Below, in pieces: positions 25,542 through 39,844 of a stretch of 64,000 bases of DNA (position 1 is the first letter of the stretch; each line of letters begins with the position of its first letter). The position numbers were made by a program, and so were the translations under genes. The stretch comes from Cloeon dipterum. Lineage: Eukaryota; Arthropoda; Insecta; Ephemeroptera; Baetidae. The stretch is from NCBI RefSeq assembly GCF_949628265.1, contig NC_088790.1, positions 23,874,545 through 23,938,544 on the forward strand, read 5' to 3'. The notes under the pieces were generated by a model. That model did not search any database. It was not told the origin of the DNA and saw only the letters and a program-made list of their open reading frames with translations.

Positions 25542-26995
25542 CTTGAGTAAATAGTTCAAAAATTAACGTACGTTAAAACAAAAAATGATATTCCAACGCT
25601 ATGCAGGCATAAAAGAGAATGCAACGAGATCGCGATCACAACATCACGACATAGCTTCTTCTCTGAATCGAATGGAAAAGCAAAGCATTCAATGCATTCG
25701 AAGCTAGCGCTATTGGATCTGTCTCGCAGTGGCTGGAAGCAAAAGCGTAATATTTACTTGCACCCCCAAGTGCAATCTGGCAACGCTGTATGGGCTGTGC
25801 AAAATGAGAGAAAAGCTAAAAAGCGCTCCAGCGGGCGGAGGAACACCTAATTACATCGGCTCAACCGATAGTATCGATATTTGAATCATTTTGGCGGCAA
25901 GCAAAGTGAATTAAATCCGCTCGGACATTAATAAATCGGCTGTATTTGGTTTTAATTTTTATTTGTACGCGTTATTACAACGTTATGTGTCAAAAATATT
26001 CTCAATATAAGGCCGAAACAGATTTTTTTTAGACCTTCAATCATATCGAATCGACGCTGCCGAATCCCAAACGCAAACCCCGCCGATGCCTCAGTCCCGT
26101 GAAGCTCCTCCCAAAAAAACAAAATTTCCCAGATTTACGAAATATTGCAGGAAAGCGATGAGAATTTTGGATATTTTCAAACATTCGCGTCTAGTGCATT
26201 CAAAATTATGTGCCGCGTGTGATTTAATTTAAGACGGCGAAGAATTTTTGCCTGCCGCCGCACCGGATCTACTTTTAAGCGCGCACGCCAGCAGTCACTA
26301 TGGCATGGGTTGCTATGCGGCCAGAGTTCACGAAAACACAGTACATACATATTGTGGAATAGTGTTTGGCGCGTCGTTTTCTCCGGTTTTTTGATTTCCC
26401 GGTGATAAGTGCGGAAAATTGTTTCCAGTCAAAATGGTGCCTTCGAGCTGCGCCAGAGATAGCGAGTTCCCAATCTCTGTTCCGGCCAGGCGTTCTCTCA
26501 TTAAGACGGCATAAACAAAGTGAGTTACTCATTGCAAACGGGTTGCTCCCCTTTTGTGCCCGAGTTTCCCAGTCACCTGTGCGCTCCCATTGCGTACGCG
26601 ATGACAAATTTGAATTCTACGCTAATTACGCTACGTGTGCAAGTCGTTAATTCGACCCTAAATGGTATTTTGGACTGTTTGTTTTGCCTCGTCCGCAGTC
26701 TGCCGGACAGTCGAGCACTCGGGCCAACTGCACCAAAATTCGCTGAGAAAATCAACTGCAGCTGTTATTTACTCGCTTTAACGCAAGATTGCTGATTTTT
26801 ATGAATTTGTATTACATTAGTCATTTCCTAAAATGAAATAGTGGTAAAATTTAATCGATAATTACGGCTACAGAAATCAGCACACAACCTACTTAAAAAT
26901 TTGCTGGTTATTTTCATATTTTGCAACTTTCTAATAATAATAATCTGAAATGTTGCTAATTATCTTATTATGTATTGCAGAAATCAACCCCCAAG
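25542..26995. promoter_or_regulatory. Divergent region between the RRM gene and Nipped-B, with a likely Nipped-B leader exon
   Basis: The Nipped-B start codon exon has an acceptor TATTGCAG ending at 26980, so a non-coding leader exon must lie upstream. A donor candidate AAACAAA|GTGAGT at 26519 sits in a moderately GC-rich patch (26270-26740), which fits. Between 25560 and 25740 is a patch with GATCGCGATC that may belong to the RRM gene promoter. No repeat was recognised. Confidence 0.45.
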
Positions 26996-29900
26996 ATGAA
27001 CGGAGAGATACCAAGTGTTCCGATCACCACCCTGGCGGGCATTTCAAGCCTAACAGACTGTAATTACTTCAATTTATTTATTACATGCACTTTCATTTAC
27101 ACTCACTTGTCCCTTTGCGCGAGCAGTGTTGCCTGAAATGCCCTTGCCGACGCCCCTGCCTCAAACCATGAGCAATAAGTCTCTGCTTTTTCACCCCCGA
27201 GTGGCAGAAGAGGCTCAGATTTTGTTGAGCGTACACGATGACAACCTGGTTCCTCAACTCATTCACAGTTTGATTGAAACCTCTGCCGAGCACATGTAAG
27301 ATATAAACAATTTATTTTGGCCCCAGATCTGTAAATTTTTGTCCCAACAGAGAGCTGAAGGATCATTTCGCGGGCACGGATCACCTGATCGAACACCAAC
27401 AAAACATCCCTGTTCTGCTCAAAGCGATCTTGCAGAGAAACCCCAACGCCTTTAAAGGCCCCAACACCCAAGGTACACCGCCCTTTATTCAGGAATTTGC
27501 TGTATTTTTACTTGTGTATATTACTGGAATGTTAAGACGGTATTATAAGCTTCCGATTTTAGCTTTAAGCTCGAATTTTGCAAGTTTAAGGCTGTAAAAT
27601 CAAACATAAATTAATTAAAATCCCTTAACACACCCAAAAACTCATCTTAAATAGCGGAGTTAAGTCAAAATTTGTTTTTTTCTGGTGTATTTTTTCCTAG
27701 AAATCCATTATTTTTTTATTAGTAACTATTAACAAATTTAAAATGAGGTTTAAGTTTGTTAAACCTTTAATACCGTCTTATTCGGCGCCGAAATCGTTTT
27801 ATATTTTTGTCCTATGTGAAAAGCTTAGTAGTATAGATTAGATGCATTTGCTCTAAGGTGGAAAACTATTTTTATTTTATTTTGGCACTGAAAATTCTCA
27901 TGAAAATCTAGAGAAAGTGTGTTTTACACTATTATTTGTATACTAAAATTTGTCAAATACATTTTTCTTAATTGTATAAAATATTTATATTTCTGTTACA
28001 ACTTCATTCTTCAGCTCGAATAAATTTTAAACTTCTTTATGGAAAAATTTAAAAATGAGTTCTTTTTCTTTATAAAGGAGAATAAAAATTAATATATACA
28101 TATAAGCTAAAAATTACTTTTTTCTGGCGAATAAAGTTTTCTCATTAAAAAAAACTCAGGACATTTTTTTAGCTGTCAGTTTTCCACCCTTACATCTAAC
28201 AACCAATCATCAATTAAACTATCGAAAAATTCCATTTCAGCGGCTCGAGCGTCCTGTACGAGAGCGCCCGCGGTGAGCAACTTCGTTCCACAGCCAGCGG
28301 TGGCGCCGAGTTTTCCGCTGGTGGAGCAAAACTCCGTGTTCCCCAACCTGATGCCGCAGCACCAACAGCCGCCACCGCCGCCGCAGCAGCAAGTAACCCC
28401 AAATAGGTTTGTGAACAACCTGTCTGGCCTGGAGCAGTGTTCCTTCTCGGGCAACTTCAACCAGCAAATGCCGGCGGCGATGTCGATGCCCCTGCCGACC
28501 CTGGCGCAGACGCCGCAGCAGCTGCTCAAGGTGCTGGAAGAGGACAAGGTGGTCAACGGCAGCAACAGCAGCTTCGCCGCTGCCGCCAGCAGAGCGCTAC
28601 AAAACTGCAACGAACCCCAGCACAACGCCGTCAAAGAGGAGCATAAACCTGTTGCCTCTAATTCTGCCTCAGGTACAGTTTAAGATTTTTTTAATTCGAC
28701 TTCTTTTCAAAATATTACCTAGGAGTTTTTTTTAAAGTAGATCAGCACCGAACAAATAATTATTAGTAACCGCAATAATGCTTTTGAAGTCGGGAGAAGA
28801 GCTAAAATTTCTGAGAAAGTCGGCTCTATTATTGGCTTGTCAATCAAGTGGCGAGCACTTAATCTTTATTTATTGAGCGAAAAGGTACAATATTTGCACA
28901 TTGTTGGATAAATCGCGACGGGAGCGATTGAAATCAAGAAAAAATTATTGAGGGCTTTAATTTTACGAGTAATTTCATTAATTTATTACTACTTTGTCCT
29001 TACTTGTTTACTGTAGCCAACTATTTAAACATTACCAATTATTTTCCAAATTTTTTAAAGCGCCGAAATATTAAAAGTCTCAGTGATATTATTACGGGTA
29101 TTTTGCTTTTTATAACTGAATTAATTGGAAGCCACATTTGTTTCTATCGTTTTTTTTTTTTACTTTCCAACCTTGAAATGTTTTATTGCCACATCAAAAT
29201 TATTTTTTTAAGAAAGGTTGCTATTTTTATTTGAAATTTGCTAAATGGCTTAAAAATGGCTCTTAATTTTTTAAGCTGATTTTCTGCTCATTTTTGCATT
29301 GCGGAAAATTTAAAATTAAGATTGACCTAATTTTCAAAAATTTTAACTGTTGAAATTTTTGTTAGAAACATTGGAGACAACACGAAAATTTTTTTAACCA
29401 GAAGAAGAGCTAGGAAGTTGTATTATTTTACTTTCAGATTATGTACAGTCTTAGCTTTAAAACTTTCAATTTTTTCTCTCAAACCCCCTCTAAAAAATGT
29501 CAGGTTTATTCTCTTTTGAAAAAATAACCTATATAATAATTCAAAGTTATTGGTCAAAGTTAGTCCGTTTGTGGTCTTGGAAAATGTGTACAACAAATCT
29601 AAATTGGCTATAAACCAGTAATTATTTTCAATGTAGTAAAAAATAGAAATTTTGGTTTATTTCTAGTATATGCAGATTTTTTCTTTAAAACATGCTTTTT
29701 TTACTCTACGTCGCTTAAACATTTTAATTTTTCTTCAAATGTCTAAAAATAACCCAATACAGCTTAAAATCTTGAGTGTTCTCTTCAAATAACAGGTTTA
29801 ATTTAATATTTCATACGATTTCAGCGCCGCCTCCACCCCCACCAGAAGAGCCAGTTAAAAATTCGTCAGTATTTAAGATCAAGGAGCCAAGAGTCATGCT

Positions 29901-32900
29901 GAACAGGTTAAATCCAGAGGTGAGAATCAAATTTTTTTTTGTTATATTTAAAACTAACTCAAAAACAGGGTTCTAAATTTCTTTCACCGCCAATGGTACG
30001 TTTTGAGTCATTTCTTGCTCCAAATTTTAATTACTAGCAGTTTGGTCCTTTTCAAATTCAACCAATCTGTCTAAACTTTTTCTAGAAACCAATTAAAAAA
30101 ACCAATGCAATGGTAGGTTAATTAATCCATTGGCTACATTAATTAATCCAATTTTTCTCACTGTCACTCTCTGTTACCTTCCAGGATGAAGCTCTGATGC
30201 AGAAGAGTTTGAAGGAGTTTGCTCAAAACAAGCCAGACCTGGCAAACAAGTTGGGCATAACGCAATGTAAGGAAAACAACACGTCTCGCAGAGCTGCTAC
30301 AAGATCTAAGTACAAGGAAGTGTCTTCTTCGTCTGACAGCGAGGAAGAGACCGCAAAAAAGTCCAACTCGAAAATTTTCAAAAATAAAGGGCGAGAGAAA
30401 GAGGCGCTGCGAAAGCGAGGTGCGTGCTACCAAATATATTTAACTCCTGGGTGGTGGTTAAAGGTCATTTAAAATTTCCAGAGCGAGAGGAAAAGCGGAG
30501 CAAGCAGCAGGATGACGACTACGAACTGCCTGACTTTGAGTCTCCTAGCAGAGGCCGAAAGTCGAATTCCACTGATGGTCAGTAACCTTTCATTATTTAA
30601 GATCTTTAAAAGATTTCATTGATTCCCTACTTACCACGATCGGAAATTCTGAAAAACGTGATATTTATTTATTTTTGCACACTGGAAACGCTAAAAAACA
30701 CCTTTTTAACGATTGATAACCAATATAGAGCCTTGAATTGAGTCGTCACTGAAATATATAATATGGAAAAATTTGCATCAGTGATGTTTTCCCATCAAAT
30801 CTTTTTAAATTAAAATCTATTACAATATTTCACAAATTTAATTAGCCACTAATGTTTTATTCTTAGTTTTATTTAGCATCTCATCTTAGTCTTTTCACGC
30901 CTTAAAATAAATTTAAACGGATATTTTTACCATTCATAAAGAACTTTTAGTCGTTAAGCTCTCGGTTTTTTAAGTAAAATTTTGTTAAATATTTTTCTAT
31001 AATAACTTCCATGTTTAGGAATAATCGGATTAAGTTCATTACCAACTCAGATTACTTGCGAGTTTCACAACTAAGGTGTATTTGCAGAGTCTCCAAGGAA
31101 GAAAATCCGCAGAATTGAGCGAAAGTTGGTTCCTGTGATTCAAAAATTAACCACCGACGAGTTGATGGAGAGCAACACATATCAACGGTTCAGCAAGTGC
31201 GTCGACCTCATTTTTGAAAACACCGAAGATTTAGATCTGAACGCAGAATTTGGTAAGTCGATTTTTTCCGAGTAGAATTGTAAGGAGTCTGACATTTGCG
31301 TCGCAGAGGAAGACATGGACGTGCCGAGCGAGGCTCTCATTCCCAAGTACCAGCTGCAAGACTTGTACAGCGAAGCCGCCAAACTGAAGACCATGGGTGC
31401 CACTCAGTCCATTCCGCCCGAGCGGCTTGTCCGGTTGATGAATATTTTGGAGAAGAATATTCGTGATGGAGCCAGAGTGTCACCATTGGCCGATCCGGTA
31501 TGTTTTTATTTCCCATATTCTTTGGTTTGGTTACTTTCAGTTTTTCCTTGCGGCGTACTGGAATTAAATAATAGATAATCTAGGACCAGTGCATTTTTAT
31601 CCTTTTTCAATGATTCACATGCTCAGAATTTGAAATAAAACTTTTTTAAAAGAAACCTCAGTATTTGTTTGTCAGGTTTTTCTATAATTTTCTTTAATAA
31701 CAGGACGATGACGAGGAGGAAACAAAGTTGTGGCACGACATCGCCATGGAGCGAGTGCTTCGGGGCGTGGACTCATCCTTGTCGGTCTTGTACATTCTAA
31801 CCTCTGCCAACATGCCCAAACGCGTTTACTTGGAGGACGTGATCGACAGAGTGGTTCTATTCACCAAATACCAGCTTTCGAATACGATATTTCCCTCTTT
31901 CGATCCAGTGTACAGAGTCACTTCCAAGAAAGGCAAGTCTTTATTTTAAAAACAGCTGACATCTAATTTTTTGAAAAATACGCAGATGGTGTGAGTGCGA
32001 AGAAGAAGCGGGCGCACAATAAGGAAGTGCGCGAGAAAAGCATTTTGCTGTTGTACAATAAGCTGAACGAAGTAGTTGGTTTGCTCTCTGAGTTGCTGTC
32101 AATACAAGTCCTAACGGACACCGCTGTGTTAAATGTGTCTACGCTGAGTGTGTCTCCGTTTTTCGTGGAGAAAGTGTCTGAATTGCAGTTGTCCTCACTT
32201 AAATTAGTCACCACAGTAAGTAACACCGCGTAATAAGTAAGATTCGGTGCTAAATAGGAACATCATTTGTAGCAAAATTGACATCTTTTTAGAAGAAAAA
32301 CTTATTTTCAGCAGTTTAAATAGGTTTATTTGAATATTTTGATTGATTTATTGACAGTAAAAATTGATCGTTCATGGAATTTTTTTTAAATAGGAATCAG
32401 GAGATTTGTCCAAGAGAAAACAAAATTTCTATTACATTACAAAAAATGTTCAACAAGAGTTTAAAGACATCATTACAAAGGAAATTAATTCAATTCAGTT
32501 GAAATACTTTTTAAATTAAATTTAATAGTTCTTGATATTTGCAACGAAAATGCAGGAATACAAGGATTTTAATCCAATTTTGATGGTTTGCAGCACAAAT
32601 AATAACTTTCTTAATACAATTTTGAAGCAATTTTTCTCCCATTCATCAAATATTAAAAATTCTCAATTGTCATTTTCTTAGATTTTTACTCGCTACGAGA
32701 AGCATAGAAGGTTGCTGCTGGATGACATTCTAGCCTCAATCGCAAGACTGCCAAGCAACAAGCGCTCTCTTCGCTCTTACCGCTTGAACAATCAGGAACA
32801 CATTCAAATGCTTACTGCCCTCGTGTTGCAACTGATCCAGTGCGTGGTCGTGCTTCCCGACCGCCTTCACAAGTCCAAGGATGGAAAATCCGTACCGGCC

Positions 32901-35900
32901 GATGCGCCACCCGCCGAAGGCGAAGACGGAAAATTGGCCAACAGTATCACCCAGGTCAATATTTGTGTAATTATAAACTTTATATTTGAAAAATTTTAAC
33001 TTATTATTTTTTTTCCTCCTTATAAAAGCTGAAACAGTTGTTAATTTATTCTGTTCTTTAGGTGGACCGTGATGTATTTGTGAGAACGCGGCACGACCTT
33101 GCCATCCAGTTAGCTGGCACCTTTCTGACTGTCTTCTTGAACAAGTGCGGCAACAAGAATGAAGAGATCGACTACCGACCGTTGTTTGAAAACTTCGTGC
33201 AAGACTTGTTGACCACTGCCAATAAGCCAGAGTGGCCGGCCGCTGAGATGCTCCTCAGCCTTTTGGGCAACATCCTGGTCAAGAACTTCATGAACAAGGG
33301 CACCGACATGTCCCTCAGGGTGGCGTCGCTCGACTATTTAGGTGTCGTTGCTGCTAGGCTGAGAAAAGACGCAGTGTCGTCGTCACTTAAGGTTGACTCC
33401 ATCAATAAACTCATTAATGAGATCAAGGAGGAGGAGAGGAAGGACTTGGAGGAGACTGGTTCCAACGAAAAGAAAACAAAGGTACGTGATACTTAATAAT
33501 TCAGGGTTTGATGAAAGAAATTGGTTACGATTAAAATTAAAAAAAAATATACTTTATTTTTTAACTTACCCAAAAAAAAATTCACCATGACCCGGAGTTT
33601 TCTTGGATATGCCACTTAGCCATCTGAACTAGGCATTACATGGAGCAACTTTGCTGAAAGTTTTATCAACTTTATACTCTTGGTTAATTTTTTACAAGTT
33701 GCACGACAATATCCAGGATATATCATGGGAAATTGAAAATTCACCATTTTTACGTACTGGGGTCCACTATTGGTTCCCACCAACTCCATCACACGCTTAG
33801 GTCAAACGCCGGCCTGGAAACCAATTTTGAGATTTTTCACGCCCATTCAAAAATTAAAATTAATTTTTTTTTCGCCCTGCAAGAGAAGTTCATAGGCGAA
33901 AATGGGTTTTTTGTTTTTATTCAAATTTGGCCGCTCATCCGATCGTTGACCATGACCCCTCATTGGACAGGTCACAGGAAGAGCTTTGACCTGCGGTAAT
34001 CAAACGACCTTTTTCAGGGTATCCCGACCTGAGATCCGCTCCCAGGCAGGATATAAATGGTTTTTTGAGTAATTTTGAGCACATTTGGCGTTACTAGGCG
34101 ACGATTATTCACCTTTGTCAGTCACCGACCTTCCTTAGGTCGTGTTACCTGAAGACTATGCGGTTTTCCCGGCACTGACGGTTATATTTGTATCTTTAAA
34201 CTATTTTCGCCGACTTGACAGACAGTTTCCCAAAGCGTCCGTCTGGAAGCCCGAAGGGCCCAAGGAGCGCAAGCCACTTGTAAATTATGATAATAAATAA
34301 AAAATCCTCTTGCTTGGCTTGCAGAAAAGTGAGAATGTATCTGCCATGGAGGAAGAGGAGGAGCGGTGTCAGTACCTGCAGAAGGTGTTGCTCGACTACC
34401 TGGCGGTGAACGCGCAAGGCGACCAGTGCTTCAACTACGCCAGGCATTTCTACATTGTGATCTGGTTCAAAGGAGCAGCTGATGAGATCAGCAGACACTT
34501 TGACAACATAGTGAAAACAAACAAAAAGACGAAAAAGAAGAAGAAGAAAAAGAAAGGTGGAGATTCCGAGTCTGAGGAGGACGAATCGGACGAAGACTCG
34601 GACGCTAAGGAGGAGCACGAAAATGCCGAGGTCACCGCGTTGGTCGAGAAGCGCAAGTGCTTTCTCATGTCCAAGGTGAAGCCCTTCGAGGACACAGGAG
34701 GAGGAAAAACGCAGGTGCTGCAGACGTACATCGACTACGACAGCGCCGAATTGATTTGCCGATACCTTGCTTCAAAGCGGCCTTTCTCCTACAGCTTTGA
34801 CGTTTACCTTATGCAGGTATGTATATTTAAGAAATTTTTCATTTGAAATTTTGTGAGTTTTATTATATTTTAAACAGCCCAGGAATTTATTAAATTTTAC
34901 TATAAAAAAATGTTGATCCTTTCTTGTAATACTGATTATTTTGTTTTCAGATCCTCAAAGTGCTGAACGAGCACTCAATCGCGATTCGCACAAAAGCAAT
35001 GAAGTGCCTGACGATGGTCGTGGAGGCCGACCCTTCGATTTTGGGCCGGACTAACATGCAGTACGGCGTGCAGCACTCGTTCCTGGACCACGCGACCTCG
35101 GTGCGAGAAGCGGCCGTCGATCTCGTAGGCAAATTTGTGCTCAGCTGTCCAGATCTGATCGACAAGTACTACGACATGCTTTCGCAACGAATTCTGGTAA
35201 ATTCTACTAACTCTAAACTGATGTAAAATGGCTAATAATTCTCAATTGTAGGACACTGGCGTCAGTGTGCGTAAAAGAGTGATTAAAATCATGAAGGACA
35301 TATGCATAGAGTGTCCAGAGTTCCCGAAAATACCTGAAATCTGCATAAAAATGATCAGGAGGGTAAACGATGAAGAAGGCATCCGAAAACTTGTCATGGA
35401 GGTGTTCCAAAATATGTGGTTCACGCCAGTCAAAGAGAGGCCACATTTGGACAACAACGCTCTGCTCCGGAAAGTACTTAACATCACTGAAGTCGTTTAT
35501 CTGTGCAAGGACACTGGACTCGATTGGTTCGAGCAGCTGCTGCAAAGCGTGAGTGTTGGATTTTAATTTTTTTGCAAGTTTTCAAATCTAAAGACCACTA
35601 AAAAAATGTCAACTCAAATTAAAATATATTTTCCAGTTGTTTAAGCCAAAGGAAGACAAAGATGACGCTGCGAAAGTGCAGACGCAGCCGCCACAAGCGC
35701 TTTTGACGGCTTGCAAGCAAATAGTCCACTGCCTGATTGAAAACGTGCTGCGCTTGGAAGGCACCCGATTTGAATCGTCGTCAGAGACAATGACGCCGGA
35801 AGAGGCCTTGACCCAAAGACTGGTTGCAAGTCTCACAACTCTGTACCTGCTGGCCAAAATCAGGCCCCAACTGTTGATCGATCACGCCACCACCCTGCAG

Positions 35901-38900
35901 CCTTACCTAAGTTTGAAATGCAAGGTGAGTGATGGCTGCTAAATTGTCTTTTTCTTCTTTCAATAATAGGAATTGTGTTGCAGGAAGGTTTTTAGACTGC
36001 CTAATTTAAAATATATAATAACTGCTGTGTTTTTATAACTTATTTGAAATATTTGGAGAATTTAATTCCAATTAAAGGGAAATCGGAGTGAAACCCTAAA
36101 TCAGACAATCTTTATAGTCAAGGTTGGGCATTTTTTCCTGCAAAATTACGATAAGCACATTTATGGAGCAATTTCCTTCGAAAAATAGTTTAAAATGAAA
36201 ATACATTTTGGGATTTCTCTCTATTCATAAACTTTTCTCAAACTTTTTAACCGCGAGGAGGTTTAGGAATTTAAAATCCCTTCAAATTAACTCAACAGCT
36301 TAACTTAAATTGACCATACTCTGTTAAATTGAATAAAAAACACGATCAAACAAGATAAATAAACAAGCATAAGTACAATTTTCGTGAATGTCCATCGCTA
36401 ATTACTAGAAAAACCGCAACAAATTTAAAAGAAAATATATTCCAGCTCCACGCGTCATACAAATTTATAACTTATCCTTTTAAATACATTTTTCAGAGCT
36501 CTGCCGACTTCCAAATAATCAGTTGCGTGGCTCGCACCCTCGAACTGGTGGTTCCGCTGATTGAACACCCAAGCGAGTCGTTCATGGCGCAGCTGGAGGA
36601 GGACGCAGTCAAGCTGATTCTGCAGCACGAAAAGTCCGTTGTGGCCAGCTGCCTCTCGTGTCTAGGCTCTGTCGTGAACAACGTGACCAAAAACTTTAAG
36701 TTGATCAAGGACTGCTTCAAGAATTACTATGGCACTATCACTTCGTACAAGCAGCTACATTTGAAAGACAAAAATGACCCACGGCTCAACCAGCACAAGG
36801 CCTACTTTAAAAGGGCGCTCTTCACGGTCGGCTTGCTCATCAGACACTTTGACTTCACCCTTCCTGAGGTCAACGAAGGCTTGCCTGTGAGTACATTAGA
36901 TCATTTTTAGAGCTCTTACTATTGAAATATTTTTAGTTTTGAATTATTTCAAATAAACTAGTTAATTTTAAAGGGAATACTAACATATTTAAGGTGTAAT
37001 TTACTATTTTCACAAAACTGGAAGTTCCGTGAGTAAAATATGTAAAATTTCAGCCGGACATCAAGGAGCAGGTGTTCCAGACACTATTCTACTTCCTTCA
37101 GAATGGCAACTTCGATGTGCAGTACTTCACTCTGCAGGCGATCGGCTCGATGTGCATCAGGCACTACGACTACATGCTGATGGACGACCTGAAAAACATG
37201 TACCACCTGCTGTTGACGGACAAGGACGCGCACATTGCGATGCGAATCCAAGTTCTGTCCAATATAGAAACGTACCTGCAAGAGGAGGAGCTGCGGATGA
37301 TTAAGCAGGACCAGGAGTGTAAGTATTAATTCGATTTAATAACTGCTGATTTTTAAACTTTAAATTCGATCCAGGGGCAAAACTGTCAAAGAAGGAGAAT
37401 TTAAAGGAAATGGGAGACGTGAGCTCTGGCATGGCCAGCACTGTGATCCAAATCTACTTGAAATATGTGCTTGATGCTTTTCTTCACTCCAATGTTGCTG
37501 TGAGGAAGGCGGCGCTAAGAGTCATTCAATTAATTTTACAGCAAGGTCTCGTCCATCCTGTACAGGTGAGTAATCCTTCAAATTATTTACAAAAGAAATA
37601 AATCTCCACATTAAATAATTATTTCAGATTGTGCCGTACTTGATTTGCATGAGCACGGACAAAGAACAGGCTGTGAGCCACAGTGCGGACAAGCAGCTGC
37701 AGGAGATCGAGAAAAAGTACCCAGGCTTCATCCACATGAAGACCCTGGACGGCATCTGGCTGTCGTTCCGCCTGCAGGAAATCCTGCAAAGCGGCGAGAT
37801 GGTGCGCGGCTTCCGCACCAAGGAAAAGGAGCTGCCGACCGCGCTCAATGGCTTCCTCTACTCGATCCTGCGCAACACCAAACAGCAGCGCAGAGCAGTC
37901 TCGCTCTCCATCCTCAAGCAGTTTGATGAGCAAGCAGTACGTTACTTTCAAATTAAATTGACTATGGGAAATACTTAAGAGGTCTCAGCCGCAAGTTTTC
38001 TAGCAGCGTCTGGCGGGACCAGATTAGCCAAATTTTTTGCCCGGCGGCGGCTTGCTATTTTCACTTGCAGCTGGCATGGCTGACAATATTTTAAACGTGA
38101 AGTTTGATAGTGCTTAACTGCCCAAAGGGCAGGAAGACATTTTTTCTCCTGCACTTTTTTTAATTGTTGACCTTTAAACACTGGCAGCTGCCCACGTGAC
38201 CCAAATTTTGCTGGCTGGCGCAGCGCGGCTGGCTGAGACCTCTAGAAATACTTAATCGATTTTAACATAAATACAAGTTACAACTCTCTAATCCCACCTA
38301 CTTAGGTTTTTTTAGTTTCACATTAATTCTTTTGGTTAGAAAAATTTCATGCTAAAATATTTAACTTTGAGAGTAAATTGAAACAAATATGCTTTTTCTT
38401 ACTCTATTAACAATTAATTTTTCCTTGAATTTGTAGAAAACGAGTCTGTCTCAAATGCTCTACTTGGCCGACAACCTCGCCTACTTTCCTTACCAGGTGC
38501 AGGATGAGCCGCTTTTCATTGTGCATCACATTGACATAGTCCTTTCCTTGTCTGGAACCAATCTGCTCCAATCATTTCGCGAGGTGAGTTGCCCCTTTTA
38601 TCAATTTTGCTCAATTTTATTTATTTTGAATGTTGAATTTTTCAGTCGTTAAACCTGACAAAACCGGCAAACGAACTGGGACCAGAGGAAGAGCCTGTGA
38701 TAGACGAAGAGGATGATGAGGAAGACGTCGACGAACTTATGAAACGAATTTCAGATAACAATAAGCCCCTTCTCGACTGCATCACAGCGTCGCAAGGCTG
38801 CATGCTTTTATTAGTTTTAAAACAGCATCTTAAGGATATGTACGGAATAAGTGATTCGTAAGTGACAATTTTGTTAAAACTCATGAATTAGATTTTTAAA

Positions 38901-39844
38901 ATTTTAATTCAAATAGGAAACTAGGGCAGTACGCTCCGACCGAGTCGGGGAAGATTTATGAAAAAGCCTTGACAAGGAAAAGTAATTCAATTTTTGAGCC
39001 GAAAGCCACCTTGCAAAAGCTGAGGGAAGGTTCGCTCACGACGCTGCTGACCGAGGAGGACAAGCGAGACGTCATTCGCCAATACTTAAGTGTAAGTCCT
39101 TGTAAAATCAAAAATAAAAACACCAGCTGATTTCTTACATGCTCTCCAACAGTTTAAGCAACTTATGCTCAGTTTCGATGGCAAGGACGGCGACGAGGAT
39201 GAAGAGGAGGACGGCCCAAAGGTTACCAAAGTGTACGCCATTTCGCAGGCGGCTCCGGACGAGTCGGCATGCACTTCTGCCCAGGGCCCTGACGGCCAGG
39301 TACGCTTAGTTTTGGTATATTCTTATTTGACCTGACAGGAAAATTGAATTTAAAAGATCCAATTTTGTAAAAATAATAAAAATTTCAGTAAATTCAAATT
39401 GGAATGTCTTTAAGAATGTTTTTTTGTGATTATTTAGCTCAAATCTGATTTTACAGGGCAATTCTTATTTTTCTCGGTATTTACCATATTTACTGATTTT
39501 TTTCATATTTTAATAACTTGAAAATTGCTTTTTTTAAGAAAGTTTGATTCTTGATTAATTTTGATTACAAAAAATTTTACAATTTTAATACAATATAAAA
39601 AGTTCTAACGATTTGCTTTTTCCCTGGTGACCTTTAGGAGGTGCAGTATCCGAAAATCCCGAAACTAACAATTGTGCCAGTGAAGGTTCCGAACGAGGGC
39701 AGTGGCAAGTCATACAAATCTCACCACAAGGTGCACAAGTCGGAGCGCCACCGCAAGCACAAGCACAAAAAGAGGAAACGCGTCGTGAACAGTGAAGACG
39801 AGGACGACGAAAACGAATATAGTGATCCTGATTTTATTGTTTAA
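26996..39844 (+). CDS. Nipped-B: Nipped-B / NIPBL, cohesin loading factor
   Basis: NIPBL with MAU2 loads cohesin on chromatin and stimulates its ATPase. I find 28 coding exons: 26996-27059, 27127-27295, 27351-27472, 28241-28672, 29825-29919, 29969-29995, 30086-30112, 30185-30419, 30482-30577, 31088-31252, 31307-31497, 31704-31932, 31986-32215, 32682-32954, 33062-33481, 34325-34816, 34951-35196, 35252-35548, 35637-35924, 36497-36886, 37054-37318, 37375-37565, 37628-37936, 38437-38583, 38646-38857, 38917-39091, 39153-39299 and 39638-39844. They sum to 2046 codons plus stop, close to the fly protein. The N-terminus IPSVPITTLAGI and NKSLLFHPRVAEEA is the conserved MAU2-binding end. Residues about 620-1900 are the HEAT-repeat body (DYRPLFENFVQDLL, VRKRVIKIMKDICIE, KEMGDVSSGM, NLLQSF). 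A Gln/Pro-rich stretch lies near 150-180, a lysine-acidic cluster near 990-1020, and a basic-acidic tail at the end. Confidence 0.96.
37978..38243. mobile_element. hAT-like MITE in a Nipped-B intron
   Basis: A 266-bp segment is bounded by a perfect 13-bp terminal inverted repeat: AGAGGTCTCAGCC at 37978-37990 and its complement at 38231-38243. The 9-bp sequence AAATACTTA directly precedes the left end (37969-37977) and recurs at 38246-38254, two bases past the right end, as a probable target-site duplication. There is no coding capacity. Length and duplication size suggest a hAT-type non-autonomous element, but the superfamily is not proven. Confidence 0.7.

Noticed and set aside
28176..28634. 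Minus-strand 152-codon frame
   Set aside because: It is the antisense shadow of the Gln/Pro-rich exon of Nipped-B.
33733..33999. 88-codon plus-strand frame within a Nipped-B intron
   Set aside because: The flanking exons join in phase without it and the translation has no conserved feature.
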